Assembly (NCBI GenBank): GCA_015179045.1
Contig: WHUZ01000010.1
Coordinates: forward strand, 310,001-374,000
From: Kalaharituber pfeilii
Lineage: Eukaryota; Ascomycota; Pezizomycetes; Pezizales; Pezizaceae
DNA length: 64,000 bases
Direction of reading: 5' to 3'
Both the position numbers and the translations under genes were made by a program. Below the pieces are notes generated by a model that saw only the letters and a program-made list of their open reading frames with translations, was not told the DNA's origin and did no database searches. The first letter of the stretch is position 1; every line of letters starts with the position of its first letter. This document shows positions 31,449 through 41,608 of the stretch, in pieces.

Positions 31449-31640
31449 AGATGAGGTAGAATGAGCTGAATTTGACAGGTATAGCAGGTGCAGCCCGAAG
31501 GCCCGATGGCGCGAAATGAGGTACAATGAGCTGAATGCAACACGTATAGCTGGAATGGCCCGACGGTGTGAAATGAGGTAGGATGAGCTGAATTTCACAA
31601 GTATGCCTGGTACGACCTGTCGGCGTGGAATGAGCTGAAG
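31449..31640. repeat. Tandem repeat, about three units of 63-65 bp
   Basis: GAAATGAGGTA.AATGAGCTG recurs three times, with diverged spacers containing CCCGAYGG and RTATRGC.GG. A fourth partial unit ends with GGAATGAGCTGAAG. Confidence 0.75.
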
Positions 31641-32394
31641 TTAAGCTAACATACTACTCGAGCTGTCATATTATCCAAATGATTAAGCTGTTATGAGTGT
31701 GTGCTGCCATCGTGTTATAACACTGGGTACAAGATCTGTAGGTCAGATTGAATACTAAATGCCGATGGATACGAGACTTTGGATGCACATACTAGTAGGG
31801 ACTGTGGGGAATAGGGCTGAAACCCTGTTCAAATCTTGGCATTTTGCCAATCGGCCTTGTGCAGCTTGTCATCAACCCACCGCTCCTCAGCAAGCCGAGT
31901 TCGCTCCCGGGCAGAGACTTTCTGTACCGTAGCACATACAACCCGAAGTAAGGCTTGGAGGGCGATGGCTGAGAGTGGACCAGTATGAATGGGACAGAGG
32001 ACGGAAGTAGGAAGATAATATCAAAATAAGCGGAGTCTTTTTGGTAAATGCTTGTATTCACGAAGGGAATGAAAGGCAAGCTCGTTGAGTCTGATCTATT
32101 AAGAAGTGGCAGAATTGCCCAACTTATATACACAGAAGGTGAGATATAACGTGACTTCAATACCATGACAGAAAAGGAAAACATAATCCAACCGAGAGGT
32201 GTGTGAGTCAACGCTAATAATAACCGAAACACTATAAGCGCCAGACATGGTTCATATGCATGAAATAATCAAGTGAAACAAGTGATAACGGAGTGAATTA
32301 CTATTTTAGGAAACTGCAACATAAATGCAACGGATGTACCATTCCAACAGATAAGGCCCCGAACATACTGGCTCACTCCTCACCTGCATCATGG
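31641..32394. other. Intergenic, no supported gene
   Basis: The only longer open frame (31792-32232, minus) has no recognisable motif or typical coding composition. Confidence 0.45.
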
Positions 32395-32517
32395 ATGAGC
32401 ACTGCGAGTATCACATGTATCTAGTCAATTCTTTCTTTTAGTTTAAATAAACCCTCGCCATAGCCCATAGGGCGGCACGCGAGTACTGATATAGGGAAAA
32501 AAAACAAAAAAAAAACA
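32395..32517 (+). mobile_element. LINE family-1 3' end
   Basis: 3' UTR with GCATCATGGATGAGCACTGC and ACATGTATCTAG, then CCCTCGCCATAGCCCATAGG...GCGAGTACTGATAT and an A-rich tail. Confidence 0.75.
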
Positions 32518-32544
32518 TCGAAGCCGAGCAACTTTAACAGCTCG

Positions 32545-32790
32545 GGTGGCACTTTAAGTTTGCTCAAAAACCTCATTAGCGGCCCGGGTGGCAAATATAG
32601 TTCTAAAAGGCATCATTGGCACAGTATGCGAAGCCTCATTAGCCGCCCGGGTGGCAAATAGTGCCTGAAAAGCTTAATTGGCACAGGGTGCAAAGCCTCA
32701 TTAGTGGCCCGGGTAGCAACTATATATCTGACAGGCTTCACTAACACAGAATGCAAAGCCTCGTTAGCGGCCCGGGTGGCAATTCAAGTT
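32545..32790. repeat. Tandem repeat, about four units of 63 bp
   Basis: CCTCATTAGCGGCCCGGGTG followed by GCAA.TA... recurs four times at regular spacing with small changes (GCCGCCCGGG, GTGGCCCGGG). Confidence 0.8.
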
Positions 32791-32959
32791 TATTCAAACA
32801 CGCATGATACATTAGCACTGATTCTCATGTTCAGAATGAAACTCCATGACAGTGAATTGAGTACGATCGATCGATTATTCCTAGAACAACCACTCTTAAG
32901 TATGAAGACAGGGTGCATGATCTTGTCGACGAGTATGACAAATGGGTGCTGAGACTCAC

Positions 32960-33806
32960 ATCGACATGAGAGGAGGATCATACGGCAGACGATAGGAGGG
33001 GTGCTGGCACGGGCTCTAGCATCCAGCGCCAACACCGACCCCCGGCCCCCCCTCGGAAAAGACCACGACCAAGTCGAGAAAGCGGAAAGGCAAAGCGGCG
33101 TCAGCACAAACGCCCTACGCAATCAAACGCAGACTCAATGATGCGGAGGCAAAAAAGATACAGTAGCCACCGCACCAACAGTCCGAGACAGCACTCCCAC
33201 CCCCACTCCCACCCCCATGCCAGCCCCAACAGACACACCGGCAGGCAGCACGCCCACCACCACCCAGAACGCCAGACCACCGACACCTACACCCGAGCCC
33301 GACCCACGCCCCCAGACCTTACCCCTGCCCCCCAAAGCCAGATCCCATCCCCCGACCCGCCCCGACAACAACACCGGAGACAAGGCATTGTCGTACATGG
33401 CATAGCCCTGAGGAAAGACTTGGGGAATGTCCAAAGATGGTTGGAGGCATCCAACAAAGACATAGGCAAGATCACAGGGATCAGATGGCTACGGGAGAAG
33501 ACAACCTTAATGGAAGAAGGAAAGAAGACAAGTTCCGTGGTAGCCTACCTGGAGGCACCAACGGAAATCGGGAAAGTCAGGCTCGGAGGAAGGTAGCTGC
33601 GGAAGAACGTGTACGAGACGGACAGAGGAAGGAAGTAGGAAGGTCACGGACACGGATCTTGGATTATTTACCCGCTTCACGCACGAACACCGCGGGCAAC
33701 ACATGTACTTTGTGTTTATTCTTTCCTTTTTCTAATAAAACACCTCGCCATAGCACACAGGGCGGCATGCGAGTATTGATATAAAAATAAAATATAAAAA
33801 AAAAAC
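32960..33806 (+). mobile_element. ORF1-only LINE (family 1), frame broken
   Basis: ORF1 segments: KRKGKAASAQTPYAIKRRLN and DAEAKK, a proline-rich spacer, then in another frame RQGIVVHGIALRKDLGNVQR, WLEASNKDIGKITGIRWLRE and EEGKKTSSVVAYLE with KVRLGG. Immediately after the ORF1 end comes the 3' UTR (GACAGAGGAAGGAAGTAGGA), the family-1 terminus and A tail. There is no RT or RNase H between them. The same join is seen at 44629-46092 and 61650-62989. A stop after EAKKIQ shows decay of this copy. Confidence 0.75.
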
Positions 33807-34372
33807 GGGATCTAGCACGAGCTAGCATGAGAACTAATATAAGGGCCACGGATACACGTGAAGACTGGAAACCGAAAAACCAAGCACTAGACAGACTATT
33901 AATAAGATGGACAGCTACGCAAACGCCACCTCGTCAATTGCAACAACCTTCAACACATGGGGGGAGCGTGAGTCGTTGTGAGGGCTGGTTGCGGTGCCTT
34001 GTGGGTGGCAACGCAGTCCCGGTCTGGCCCCTCGATCCCATGATGGTTTTGCAGCAGCAGCAGGCTACGGGTGACAACCCTATCCACATACCCCTAACCT
34101 ACAGCACACCCAGAAGTCAACGCTCCTGTTGCCACGCAAGGTACCGCTAAGGGACATTACTGCAATTTCCACAGCGCGAGATTGAGTTTGACTTCGACAG
34201 GCCCAAGTCCCAACGCAAGCTGAGGAGAGGAGCTGGATTTTGTACGCCGGGGCACGCTGTGGTGCAGGAGAGCAAATGTTCTGCTGGTGTAGATTTTAAA
34301 ATACGCTGATGCAAGGGGGCGGTGCACAAAGCAATCTCTGCAAAGTGGACATTTAAAGCTCGGGATCAGGTC
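33807..34372. other. Unassigned sequence
   Basis: A plus-strand frame at 33827-34150 has no recognisable motif. Nothing else supported. Confidence 0.45.
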
Positions 34373-34439
34373 TTTTTTTATTTTTTTTATTGTTTTTATT
34401 TCATTACTCGCGTGCCGCCCTGAGGGCTATGGCGAGGTT

Positions 34440-35745
34440 TTATCTACTTTACTCTACTCTTCCTTTCTACATTACATTTCCGCGTATGTCTCTCACCCCC
34501 TCACTGGTTCCTTCATGAGGTCAATGACTGTTCTCAGTGGGTCCCCGTCCCCCCGCTCTTCTTCGGTCTCCTCAGCTCCTCCTCACCGCCTGGCCACTTC
34601 CTCCTCCATACCCTACATCTCTCCATTACGTGCTCTATATATATATATATATTTCATTACTCGCATGCCGCCCTATCGGCTATGACGAGGTTTTTTATAT
34701 TAAAAGTAACGAACGAAAGAAGAATATAAACGACTAAGTACATGTAGTGCCCGCGGACTTCTTAGGTGATGCGGGTGGTGTGGGAGCCCCGGTGTCCTAT
34801 TTCCTTCCTCTATCTGTCTCGTACACACTTGTCCGCAACCACCTTTCCATTACGTGCTCGAACGTCTCAACCCCCTCCCCGCACCACCCACATTCCGCGT
34901 CCGCGACCTTCCCCATCTCTTGTCGCCACTTCTTTAGCCATTTCTTCCCCAGGAGCCCCGCCAACCTTGACACCTCATGCCCCAATCTTTGAAGTGGTCT
35001 ATAGCTCAGCCCCAGTCTCTCCCTCTCCGCGGCCCTCTCCCTTCTCGCCTCCTGAATCATTCCCGGTTCGGTCACTATTTCGCTTTCGTATTGCAGAACT
35101 GTCCCTATCTTCGCTGCCCAGTCCGCCCCCTCGTTCCCTGGGATTCCTTTGTGGCCCTTCACCCACATCACCGCTAGGTCTTCTTCCCCTCTCTTTGTCC
35201 TCTCTTCCCAGACCACTCGTACCTTCTGGCTCCGAGGTGGGTTGGAAGTCCCTCTGCGATCTTCTTCAAATTTGCTATCGCTATTCTGGAGTCTGTTAGT
35301 ATCAATGTCTCTCCGTCCTCCTTCAACGCCTCGCTAAGTGCCAGCAGTTCCGCATCGTTGATGGTCGCACGGTAGCCCAGATACATCGACTTCCTCTCCC
35401 CCGCCGCTGCCCACCCAGCCCCCGCTCTCTCCTTCATCCTGCTCCCGTCCGTGTATACCTCTCTCCACCCTTCCTCCTTCGCTGCCTCTATGTGTGCCGC
35501 CCACTCCTCCGTCTCCGCGTCTCTCGGGAGTGGATTCACCATTGCTAGGGTCAGCATGCTCGGATGGTCCGTTAAACCTCTCAGATACACCGCCTCCGGG
35601 TCTTCGTGTCTGATCTTCTCGTCTGGGAACCTCAATGCCCGTGCCTCTACTCTTGTGGCCACGAAGTCGACGAACGTCCCCGCTGACTCCAGGTCCGCCA
35701 GTCCTTTCTGCAATCTCAAAATGATGCTCTTCAATTCCCCATGAA
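34440..35745 (-). pseudogene. LINE ORF2 C-terminal part: RNase H and CCHC-like zinc motif, one frameshift
   Basis: From the right: VEARALRFPDEKI, YLRGL, EVYTDGSRMKERAGAG (first Asp), TINDAELLALSEAL (Glu), TLILTDSRIAIANLKKI (second Asp). A frameshift near 35215 follows, then LAVMWVKGHKGIPGNEGAD, YESEIVTEPG, LSYRPLQRLGHEV and CGWCGEGVETFEHVME (CCHC). The zinc motif is followed in the pre-insertion gene by the part at 34440-34635 ending GDGDPLRTVIDLMKEP. RNase H residues are all present, so the copy is recent, but it is inactive owing to truncation, frameshift and insertion. Confidence 0.85.
34636..34845 (-). mobile_element. 3' fragment of an ORF1-only LINE inserted in ORF2
   Basis: TCCATTACGTGCTC is duplicated at 34622-34635 and 34846-34859. 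The insert holds the last codons of an ORF1 (TSVYETDRGRK), the ORF1-only 3' UTR and the family-1 terminus. It makes the surrounding ORF2 seem to end in RWLRTSVYETDRGRK, which is a junction artefact. Confidence 0.88.
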
Positions 35746-35842
35746 TGTAGATCTGAAAATGGAGTCTGCTGTAGAATCTACCTCTGGGAATCACAGAAAC
35801 TCTGTGGGTAGTCACATTCTGACTGCGACTCTCGGTCCGCAT

Positions 35843-36070
35843 CTGGGAATTAGGACTAGGTGATATGCTTCATATCTCCATTATCGCAGTTCCATCAACA
35901 GTAGTGATGGTTGTGATTATTCATTAGATGCTCGAAGTAGTTGCCCATGGGTATACACTCGTAGCAATGGGAGAAAACAGACAGTCAGTCTTGATCGGCA
36001 AATGTTCAAAGTGATGGCATGCAGACAGCTGGCCATGTCGTTGACTAGATTGAAGATAAAGTGACAAAAA
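35843..36070. other. Unassigned sequence
   Basis: No gene or repeat recognised. Confidence 0.45.
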
Positions 36071-36192
36071 GAGGATCTTTTCTTATTCCTTTTCTTCTAC
36101 CTTCATATATATCTAATCTCATGTAACTAATCTCGCCATAGCCCCCAGGGCGGCACGCGAGTAATGATATAAAAAAAAAAAAAAAAAAAAAG
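36071..36192 (+). mobile_element. LINE family-1 3' end
   Basis: ATCTCGCCATAGCCCCCAGG...GCGAGTAATGATAT with about 20 A. A possible duplication AAAAAGAGG lies at both edges. Confidence 0.7.
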
Positions 36193-36940
36193 AGGTTGCG
36201 GTCAACGGACGGCGACAGAAGGAGGGTGGCAGAATAGGGGTGAGAGGCGGAACTGACGGAAGGACAGGTGAGAGGACTGACTAAAAGCAGTCGTACGGCT
36301 AGAGCGAGAATTTAGTCCCATGAATGCCAAGATCCCGTTAGCTCAGATCAGCGTGGATGGTCTGACTGGGGAAATGCAGCTCATGTATTAATGGGGTCAT
36401 GTGCGATGCCAGGTGGCTGCTACAAAGCTCGGTTTCTTTGATCTTCAGAGCCTCTGGAAATGCCTGTCGATACTGTAATTCACCACCAAGCGGGCCACAC
36501 CGGCAATCGGGACACCTTCGTCACCAAAACTGCACAACTTTTGCACTCAACATCTCAACAACCGCACCAGCATTTGTTAATGTCCTTTATGTAGGTATTA
36601 ACCTAAGGGCCATTCTTGCAATCTAGCACTGTTGCCTGCCCCAAATTGTAGGTGCGAAGGAATTATGGCTTGTCGCATTTCTATCAGAAGGCTTGCATTT
36701 ATTTGCATGGGATGCCCAGCAGTGGTCATACCAACTAATGGTCTCGCCAAGAAGCACTCCTATCATCATTAGTAACTTATCAGATTTGTTTCTCACTCAG
36801 CACCTGCGCCCAGCCCCGTGGTTGAGGTGGTACTTAGAATCTGATAATAATGTTGTACCAATGTAGAGTAATGTACCGGTAAGTCTGTTGTACCAATGTA
36901 GAGTAATGTACCAGTAAGTCGCTAGTCTCAAGTACGATTC
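36193..36940. other. Intergenic; right half is part of a segment found three times
   Basis: 36725-36945 (GGTCATACCAACTAATGGTC through CGCTAGTCTCAAGTA) matches 52225-52650 and 60630-60860. The earlier part is unrecognised. Confidence 0.55.
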
Positions 36941-37016
36941 TATGTTCCCAACTTTCGCGTACTCTTTGGGCTGCTCCTTGGTGGGTCGGGAGTCCTTCGG
37001 CTATCCTTTTCATGTT

Positions 37017-37048
37017 CACGTGAAAAAAAAAAAAAAAAAAAAAAAAAA
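37017..37048 (+). mobile_element. Minimal LINE family-2 insertion: 6 nt plus poly(A)
   Basis: CACGTG plus about 26 A, flanked by the 14-bp ATCCTTTTCATGTT at 37003-37016 and 37049-37062. CACGTGA is the very end of family 2, so this is an extreme 5' truncation. Confidence 0.88.
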
Positions 37049-37104
37049 ATCCTTTTCATGTTAGCCAGGAGTCGGTCAGTATGAGGGTTTCTCCTTCCGT
37101 CTTT

Positions 37105-37160
37105 TTTTTTTTTTTTTTATTTCATTACTCGCGTGCCGCCCTATGGGCTATGGCGAGGTG
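37105..37160 (-). mobile_element. LINE 3'-terminal micro-insertion
   Basis: T run, ATTTCATTACTCGCGTGCCG and CCCTATGGGCTATGGCGAGG, flanked by TCCTTCCGTCTTT at 37092-37104 and 37161-37173. Confidence 0.92.
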
Positions 37161-37318
37161 TCCTTCCGTCTTTAGTGCTTCGCTTATTGCGAGTGTTCCG
37201 CGTTGCGAGCCTGCCCAGGTATATCGACCGGCTCCCTGGCTCTGCCGATATGCCTGCCCCTGCCTTCTCGTCTATCCTGCTCCCGTCTGTGTATACATCT
37301 TTCCACCCTTCCGAAAAT

Positions 37319-37586
37319 TTGTTCACGCCCCGCTACGAAAGCGGCGTGTAAGACGCTACACCTGCATTAGTTGGCGGCCTGAACGCCAAGCATTGGCAGT
37401 GACGGGCTGCACTATTTGGATTACCCCCTCCTTGCACCTACCACTATCTGATTATAGTCTCACAGACCTCGACATCAGTCAATTTCCACGTCGCGTCTTA
37501 ACTATTGTGGTTCCAAAGATCGTTAGATTTTAATTTCTCGTTCGCGCATAAGTCATCCGATTCCCAGTTGTGATTGAGTTCTGAAA
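37319..37586. promoter_or_regulatory. Conserved upstream region of duplicated unknown gene, copy 1
   Basis: GTTGGCGGCCTGAACGCCAA with GCATTGGCAGTGACGG, CACATCAGTCAATTTCCACG-like and CGTCGCGTC blocks are shared with 52960-53200 and 63830-64000. This is more conserved than neutral sequence between the repeats seems to be, so it likely holds the promoter. Confidence 0.5.
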
Positions 37587-38725
37587 ATGTCTCAAGGTAT
37601 ATATCCTCGTCACAGATTTTAAGGGTTGGAGTCCTTACGTCTTTTCTATTAGGAATCCTTACTGTCTATGTCCCGCAGCTTGGGGCTTCCGCACCCATTA
37701 CCCTACCGGTGCCAGTGGGATATCAAACCAATCGTAAATCATATATTGATCGGTTTCTGGCGGGATTGCCCTCTGCAGGTCAAATCACCGCACCCGACAA
37801 TTTCAACATCAACCCGTCAGCCAGCGACTGGATCTTATTTGACATTGGAAGGCTTAGCTATATACACAGAAACTACTTTAACTTATATCTGGAAAATCTT
37901 TCACCCAACTACCTTGAAAGTAGAAGCTATATTTTACTGTCTATACACGCCGCATTCCGATTCACGAGCAATTCATTGGGCACAAACTTTCTAGGTAAGT
38001 CCATGCACCTCTTGCTACATGTGAATATCGTTGCCAACAGCCCCTTGCTTTCATGCATCTAGATGAGCTCAATACACGTTTTCCAGAGACAATTCTATAC
38101 CCCACAATAGATGATTTTTTGAAGCAACAAGCAGTGCCGCCGTGGGATAGGACATTGTGCAGAAGGTCGTTTAATCTTGTGCTTTGGATCCCAGGCTTTG
38201 CATTACCTTGGGATATAATCATTGCACCGGTTCAACGCAAAGACTGGCACATCGGAGCAAGGGTGACAAACCCATCATAAGCCTCGTCTAATCTATTGCT
38301 TTAGTCTGATAGGCACCTGCGTTTTTTTGCTGGTGGCATAGTACCATACTAACTTTCATCAGGACATTGAACAGTACGAACCACTGAATCTTGAAAACGC
38401 GATTTTGAAATTTACGTCAAATTTGCTTGAAGACATACCGCAGCATCGGCAGATACCGGGGGGTCTTACAGATATAAACGAATTACCTCAGCCCATCGTG
38501 CCCATACCACAGCATAACTGGGTCCTTGTCGACCTTGAAACCCAGCAGATCATACCCCAGGTCTTCGTGAACGATATTCCACTCAGAATGAATGAATGCA
38601 AAAACTTCATTTTGGCACCAATCACCTTATCAGAACTGGCCTATCAACTTTTGACGGTTATCAAGGACCGCGGGGCGCCGGGCTGGGAGGCATGCTGGAA
38701 GACCTATGCGGCGGAGAGAGAATAA
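37587..38725 (+). CDS. Unknown multi-exon fungal gene, copy 1
   Basis: Predicted exons: 37587-37596 (ATGTCTCAAG), 37653-37994, 38063 to about 38240-38280, and 38363-38725. Introns 1 and 2 start GTATAT and GTAAGT and end TTAG and CTAG. The last intron has a TACTAAC branch site and ends CATCAG; its donor is not clear. The protein would begin MSQGILTVYVPQLGASAPIT and include FLAGLPSAGQ, SASDWILFDIGRLSYIHR, AAFRFTSNSLGTNFL, IPGFALPWDIII and QPIVPIPQHNWVLVDLETQQ near the end. It is neither secreted nor membrane-bound by eye, and I recognise no domain. The paralog at 53202-54367 keeps the same exon phases and frame, which argues that it is a real gene. Confidence 0.65.
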
Positions 38726-39164
38726 TCTAGGTGATGGAGATGGAACCGAGAAAGGTATGTTAAGAAATCACTTGCTTAACAAGGCTAAGCTCCCAATAGT
38801 TCAGGCTGACCTCTATATACAGACGTCAAGAGCAGCATCTACAGCACCCGCTAGAACAAGTACTCTTTTAACTAGTATATATCTGACTTTAGTAGCTACT
38901 AGTGTTGGTGAAAACATTATACTAGTTCTTGCATCAAGTGATTTCATCTCCCAATTCGCACGGACCTTGGAGGAGCAACTGAAGTTGCTGAGTTCATATG
39001 TCTGTTCGTCCTATGCTCGTAACTAAATACGACCTAATATAAGACACTAAACGCGAACAGGCACATACCACTTGTCTGGAGGATTTATACTTTTTGGTGT
39101 GATGTACATATTCATTATACACTGATAGCAGTTAGGCAGGTGGATTGCTTCGTGGAAGCGGTTT
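38726..39164. other. Intergenic, nothing recognised
   Basis: The first 45 bp still match the region after copy 2 (GATGGAACC.AGAAAG.TA). Beyond that no gene or repeat is seen. Confidence 0.5.
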
Positions 39165-39543
39165 TTTTTTTTTTTTTTTTTTTTTTTTTCACGTGACCCC
39201 GCTTGCAGCTATTCGCCATGGCGAGGTCTAAATACATAAACTGTGGTAACATGGAAAATTAAAGTAACGTAGCAAGTAGGAAAGAAAAACTCCCATTACG
39301 CACTTCCCCCCCCTTTTCTAACGTCCCACCCAGTTCAGTATGTCTAAAAGTCTGTCTCCATCTTCATCGTCGCCTCTCGAGTGGCACAAGTCTTCGACAC
39401 CGCTTGGGCATTTCTATTTCCATACCTGACATTGCATCATTACGTGTTGGGTAGTCTCGTAGTCTTCACTGAACCATCTGCATTCCGGGCTGTTGAAAGT
39501 GCCGATTTCGAACTTCCAATCGCATAGACCTTTACCCCTGAGG

Positions 39544-40716
39544 TTACCACCGAGCAAACGGAGACAGATTTACACAAGTATAGCCAGAAACGTAGCCACC
39601 TATGGCTGCTGGGCCTGGCAGTCCTACGCGAAAGGGGATCCGAAGGAGAAGAAGCTTAGACAGTTAGAAAAATGGCAGTACACGGTTGCCAGGGACATCA
39701 CCGGCGCCCCGTGGGGGACCAGGAGAGACATCGTGGAAGGAATAGCCAATCTAGATTCGATAGATACATTCACACACGGAGAGAAAGAACGCGTGGAAGC
39801 CCGAACCTTGAGGTTCCCCGACGAACCAGTACTAGACCCGTTACCGGACACCACGTACCTGAGAGACGATCTCTCACACCGAGACCCCCTCCCGATACAC
39901 GTCTTCCCCTTCCAACCTAGCGACACAAGCAAGGAGAGATGGGAAGAAATTATCCCGAAAGAGGAGGACGAGGGATGGAAGAGCGCGTACACCGACGGGA
40001 GCCGAGTGGACAACCTGACGGGAGCGGGGACGTATTGCCGAGGCAAAAACGAGTCCATATACCTGGGGAAAAGATGCACAGTGAATGACGGAGAGATGAT
40101 CGCAATCGGCCAGGCACTCGAACAAGAAGGAGAGCTAATGGTTGTCACCGACTCTCGCACAGCGATCACCAGGCTCCGGAGGATAGCCAACGGCGACCCG
40201 AACGTAGAAGGCTCATCCCTGGAAGTCAGAAGACAATGGGAGAAACGAGTCGGCCGAGGGGACCAAGACATCGCAGTAATGTGGATCAAGGCACACAAAG
40301 GGGTAGAAGGAAACACCAGGGCGGACGAGGCGGCCAAGGTAGGCACAGCACTACAATGCGAAGACGACATCATCACAGAAGCGGGGATTAGACAGGAAGC
40401 CAAAAGCCTCAGGGCCGAAGAACGGAACCGCCTCCACCTCTCCTATCGACCCCTCCAAAGCATAGACAACCGCAGGAGAATCGCGACCCCGGCCGGGATC
40501 CTCGGGAACAAGGGGCTCAAAGAGTGGAGATACGCCATAGGAAAGACCGACTCCCCAGAATGCAGATGGTGCGGGAGAGCACCAGAGAACCTAGCCCACA
40601 TAACCAACGACTGCCAGACATGGAGGAGAAAGATAAGGGACGGAGCGGGAGGACTAAGGCAACCGGATAAGGAGACAAACATCGCGGAAATACTGGAATG
40701 GGCAGGGCAGGAATGA
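39544..40716 (+). CDS. LINE ORF2 C-terminal part: post-RT region, RNase H, CCHC zinc motif (partial)
   Basis: The open frame runs from the truncation point to TGA, about 390 residues. Order: RRQIYTSIARNVATYGCWAW and LEKWQYTVARDITGAPWGTR (region after RT), VEARTLRFPDEPV, then RNase H with SAYTDGSRVDNLTGAG (Asp), VNDGEMIAIGQAL (Glu), LMVVTDSRTAITRL (Asp) and AVMWIKAHKGVEGNTRADEA (His, Asp), then YRPLQSIDN and CRWCGRAPENLAHITNDC (CCHC). It ends EILEWAGQE. This is the best-preserved ORF2 end in the window and a good reference for the family. The RT and endonuclease are cut away. Confidence 0.9.
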   Translation, partial: LPPSKRRQIYTSIARNVATYGCWAWQSYAKGDPKEKKLRQLEKWQYTVARDITGAPWGTRRDIVEGIANLDSIDTFTHGEKERVEARTLRFPDEPVLDPLPDTTYLRDDLSHRDPLPIHVFPFQPSDTSKERWEEIIPKEEDEGWKSAYTDGSRVDNLTGAGTYCRGKNESIYLGKRCTVNDGEMIAIGQALEQEGELMVVTDSRTAITRLRRIANGDPNVEGSSLEVRRQWEKRVGRGDQDIAVMWIKAHKGVEGNTRADEAAKVGTALQCEDDIITEAGIRQEAKSLRAEERNRLHLSYRPLQSIDNRRRIATPAGILGNKGLKEWRYAIGKTDSPECRWCGRAPENLAHITNDCQTWRRKIRDGAGGLRQPDKETNIAEILEWAGQE

Positions 40717-40844
40717 TCTTTCTTTCTTCCTTTTTTTTTTTTTCCTTTTCTCTCTCTACTTTCTCATACATGTACCTAAAATAACCTCGCCATAGCCCAC
40801 AGGGCGGCACGCGAGTAATGAAATAATAAAAAAAAAAAAAAAAA
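39544..40844 (+). mobile_element. LINE family-1 insertion, 5'-truncated, young
   Basis: TTACCCCTGAGG is duplicated exactly at 39532-39543 and 40845-40856. The insert holds an uninterrupted ORF2 C-terminal part and the full 3' end (CCTCGCCATAGCCCACAGGG...GCGAGTAATGAAAT, A tail). Confidence 0.93.
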
Positions 40845-40856
40845 TTACCCCTGAGG

Positions 40857-41600
40857 ATGTCAGCTAGGTTGGCTACTCTGTGTCCTAGTTACTGTAGTGG
40901 CCTGTCTGTGATACCTAGTCTATTTCTTTCGAAGGCCCTGTTTGCTTTGACTAGTTGTCTCTATCCGGCTTCCGTCACCATTTCTTCTTGGTATTGAAGG
41001 CATATGCCTATCTTGGCTGCCATGTCCACCTCTGTATTGCCGGGTACTCCTGCATGCCCTTTTACCTACATGACTGCTACGTCCAGGCTCCTATTCTGCA
41101 TTCTGCGGTCCCATGCCTCTCTAACACGTTGTGAGGCCCCTCGTAGTTGGGTTCCCTGTTAGCAATCCTCTGAAGCTTGGCTATTGCTGTTTTGTAGTCA
41201 GTGATGATTAGAAGTTCGCTTGCCTGGCTCTCTAACGCCTTGCTCATAGTAAGCAGGCCTGCGTCATTGACGGTACTTAGCCTGCCCAGGTATGTTGAGG
41301 TCCGTCTTGGAGGGTGTTGCGTGAAGGTCCTGGCTCCACTAGTGTTTTCTATCCAGCTACCGTCTAATGTAGTAGCTGGTCCACGCCTCGTCTTCAGCTT
41401 CAGTGATTGCACTCTCCTACTCAGCCTTCGTAGTGTCTGCGGAGAGTGTGGGCAGCCTGGCGAGTGGGAGGGGGTGGCAGTGAATTAGCGTACCTCACAG
41501 ATATCTGGCTTCCAGATCTTAGTTTCTGATCGGCTCATCCTCAAATCTTAGTGTGCGGGCCTCGACTCTTATGCTTTCTCCCTCCACGAAGGTCTGTATC
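40857..41600 (-). pseudogene. LINE ORF2 RNase H fragment of the large copy
   Basis: Minus strand: TTLDGSWIENTSGARTF (first Asp, with YTDGS changed to TLDGS), STVNDAGLLTMSKAL (the Glu is replaced by Gly), LLIITDYKTAIAKLQRI (second Asp). Frameshifted, it goes on VKGHAGVPGNTEVDMAAKIG, QYQEEMVTEAG and ITDRPLQ. Loss of the Glu and the frameshifts show that it is inactive. Confidence 0.8.
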
Positions 41601-41608
41601 GACTTAAG

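Larger units (their letters stand above)
34373..35760 (-). mobile_element. 5'-truncated LINE family-1 copy with ORF2 RNase H
   Basis: Poly(T)-rich tail and family-1 terminus at 34373-34440, then ORF2 reading rightwards on the minus strand. The element is interrupted by a second LINE piece at 34636-34845. Its 5' limit near 35750 is where homology to other ORF2 copies stops. Confidence 0.75.
36941..37318 (-). pseudogene. LINE ORF2 RNase H fragment with two micro-insertions
   Basis: Minus strand: DVYTDGSRIDEKAGAG and RSIYLGRLAT, then (past the insertion at 37105-37160) KTEGETLILTDSWLTNMK and, past the insertion at 37017-37048, RIAEGLPTHQGAAQRVRESW. It replaced about 270 bp of the duplicated segment upstream of the gene at 37587. 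Confidence 0.8.

Noticed and set aside
31792..32232. 146-aa minus-strand ORF
   Set aside because: No motif, no paralog in the window and no plausible start context or neighbours.
34636..35216. Apparent ORF2-ORF1 chimera (zinc motif followed by RWLRTSVYETDRGRK)
   Set aside because: The 14-bp TCCATTACGTGCTC duplication shows that a separate LINE 3' fragment was inserted; no template-switch chimera is needed.
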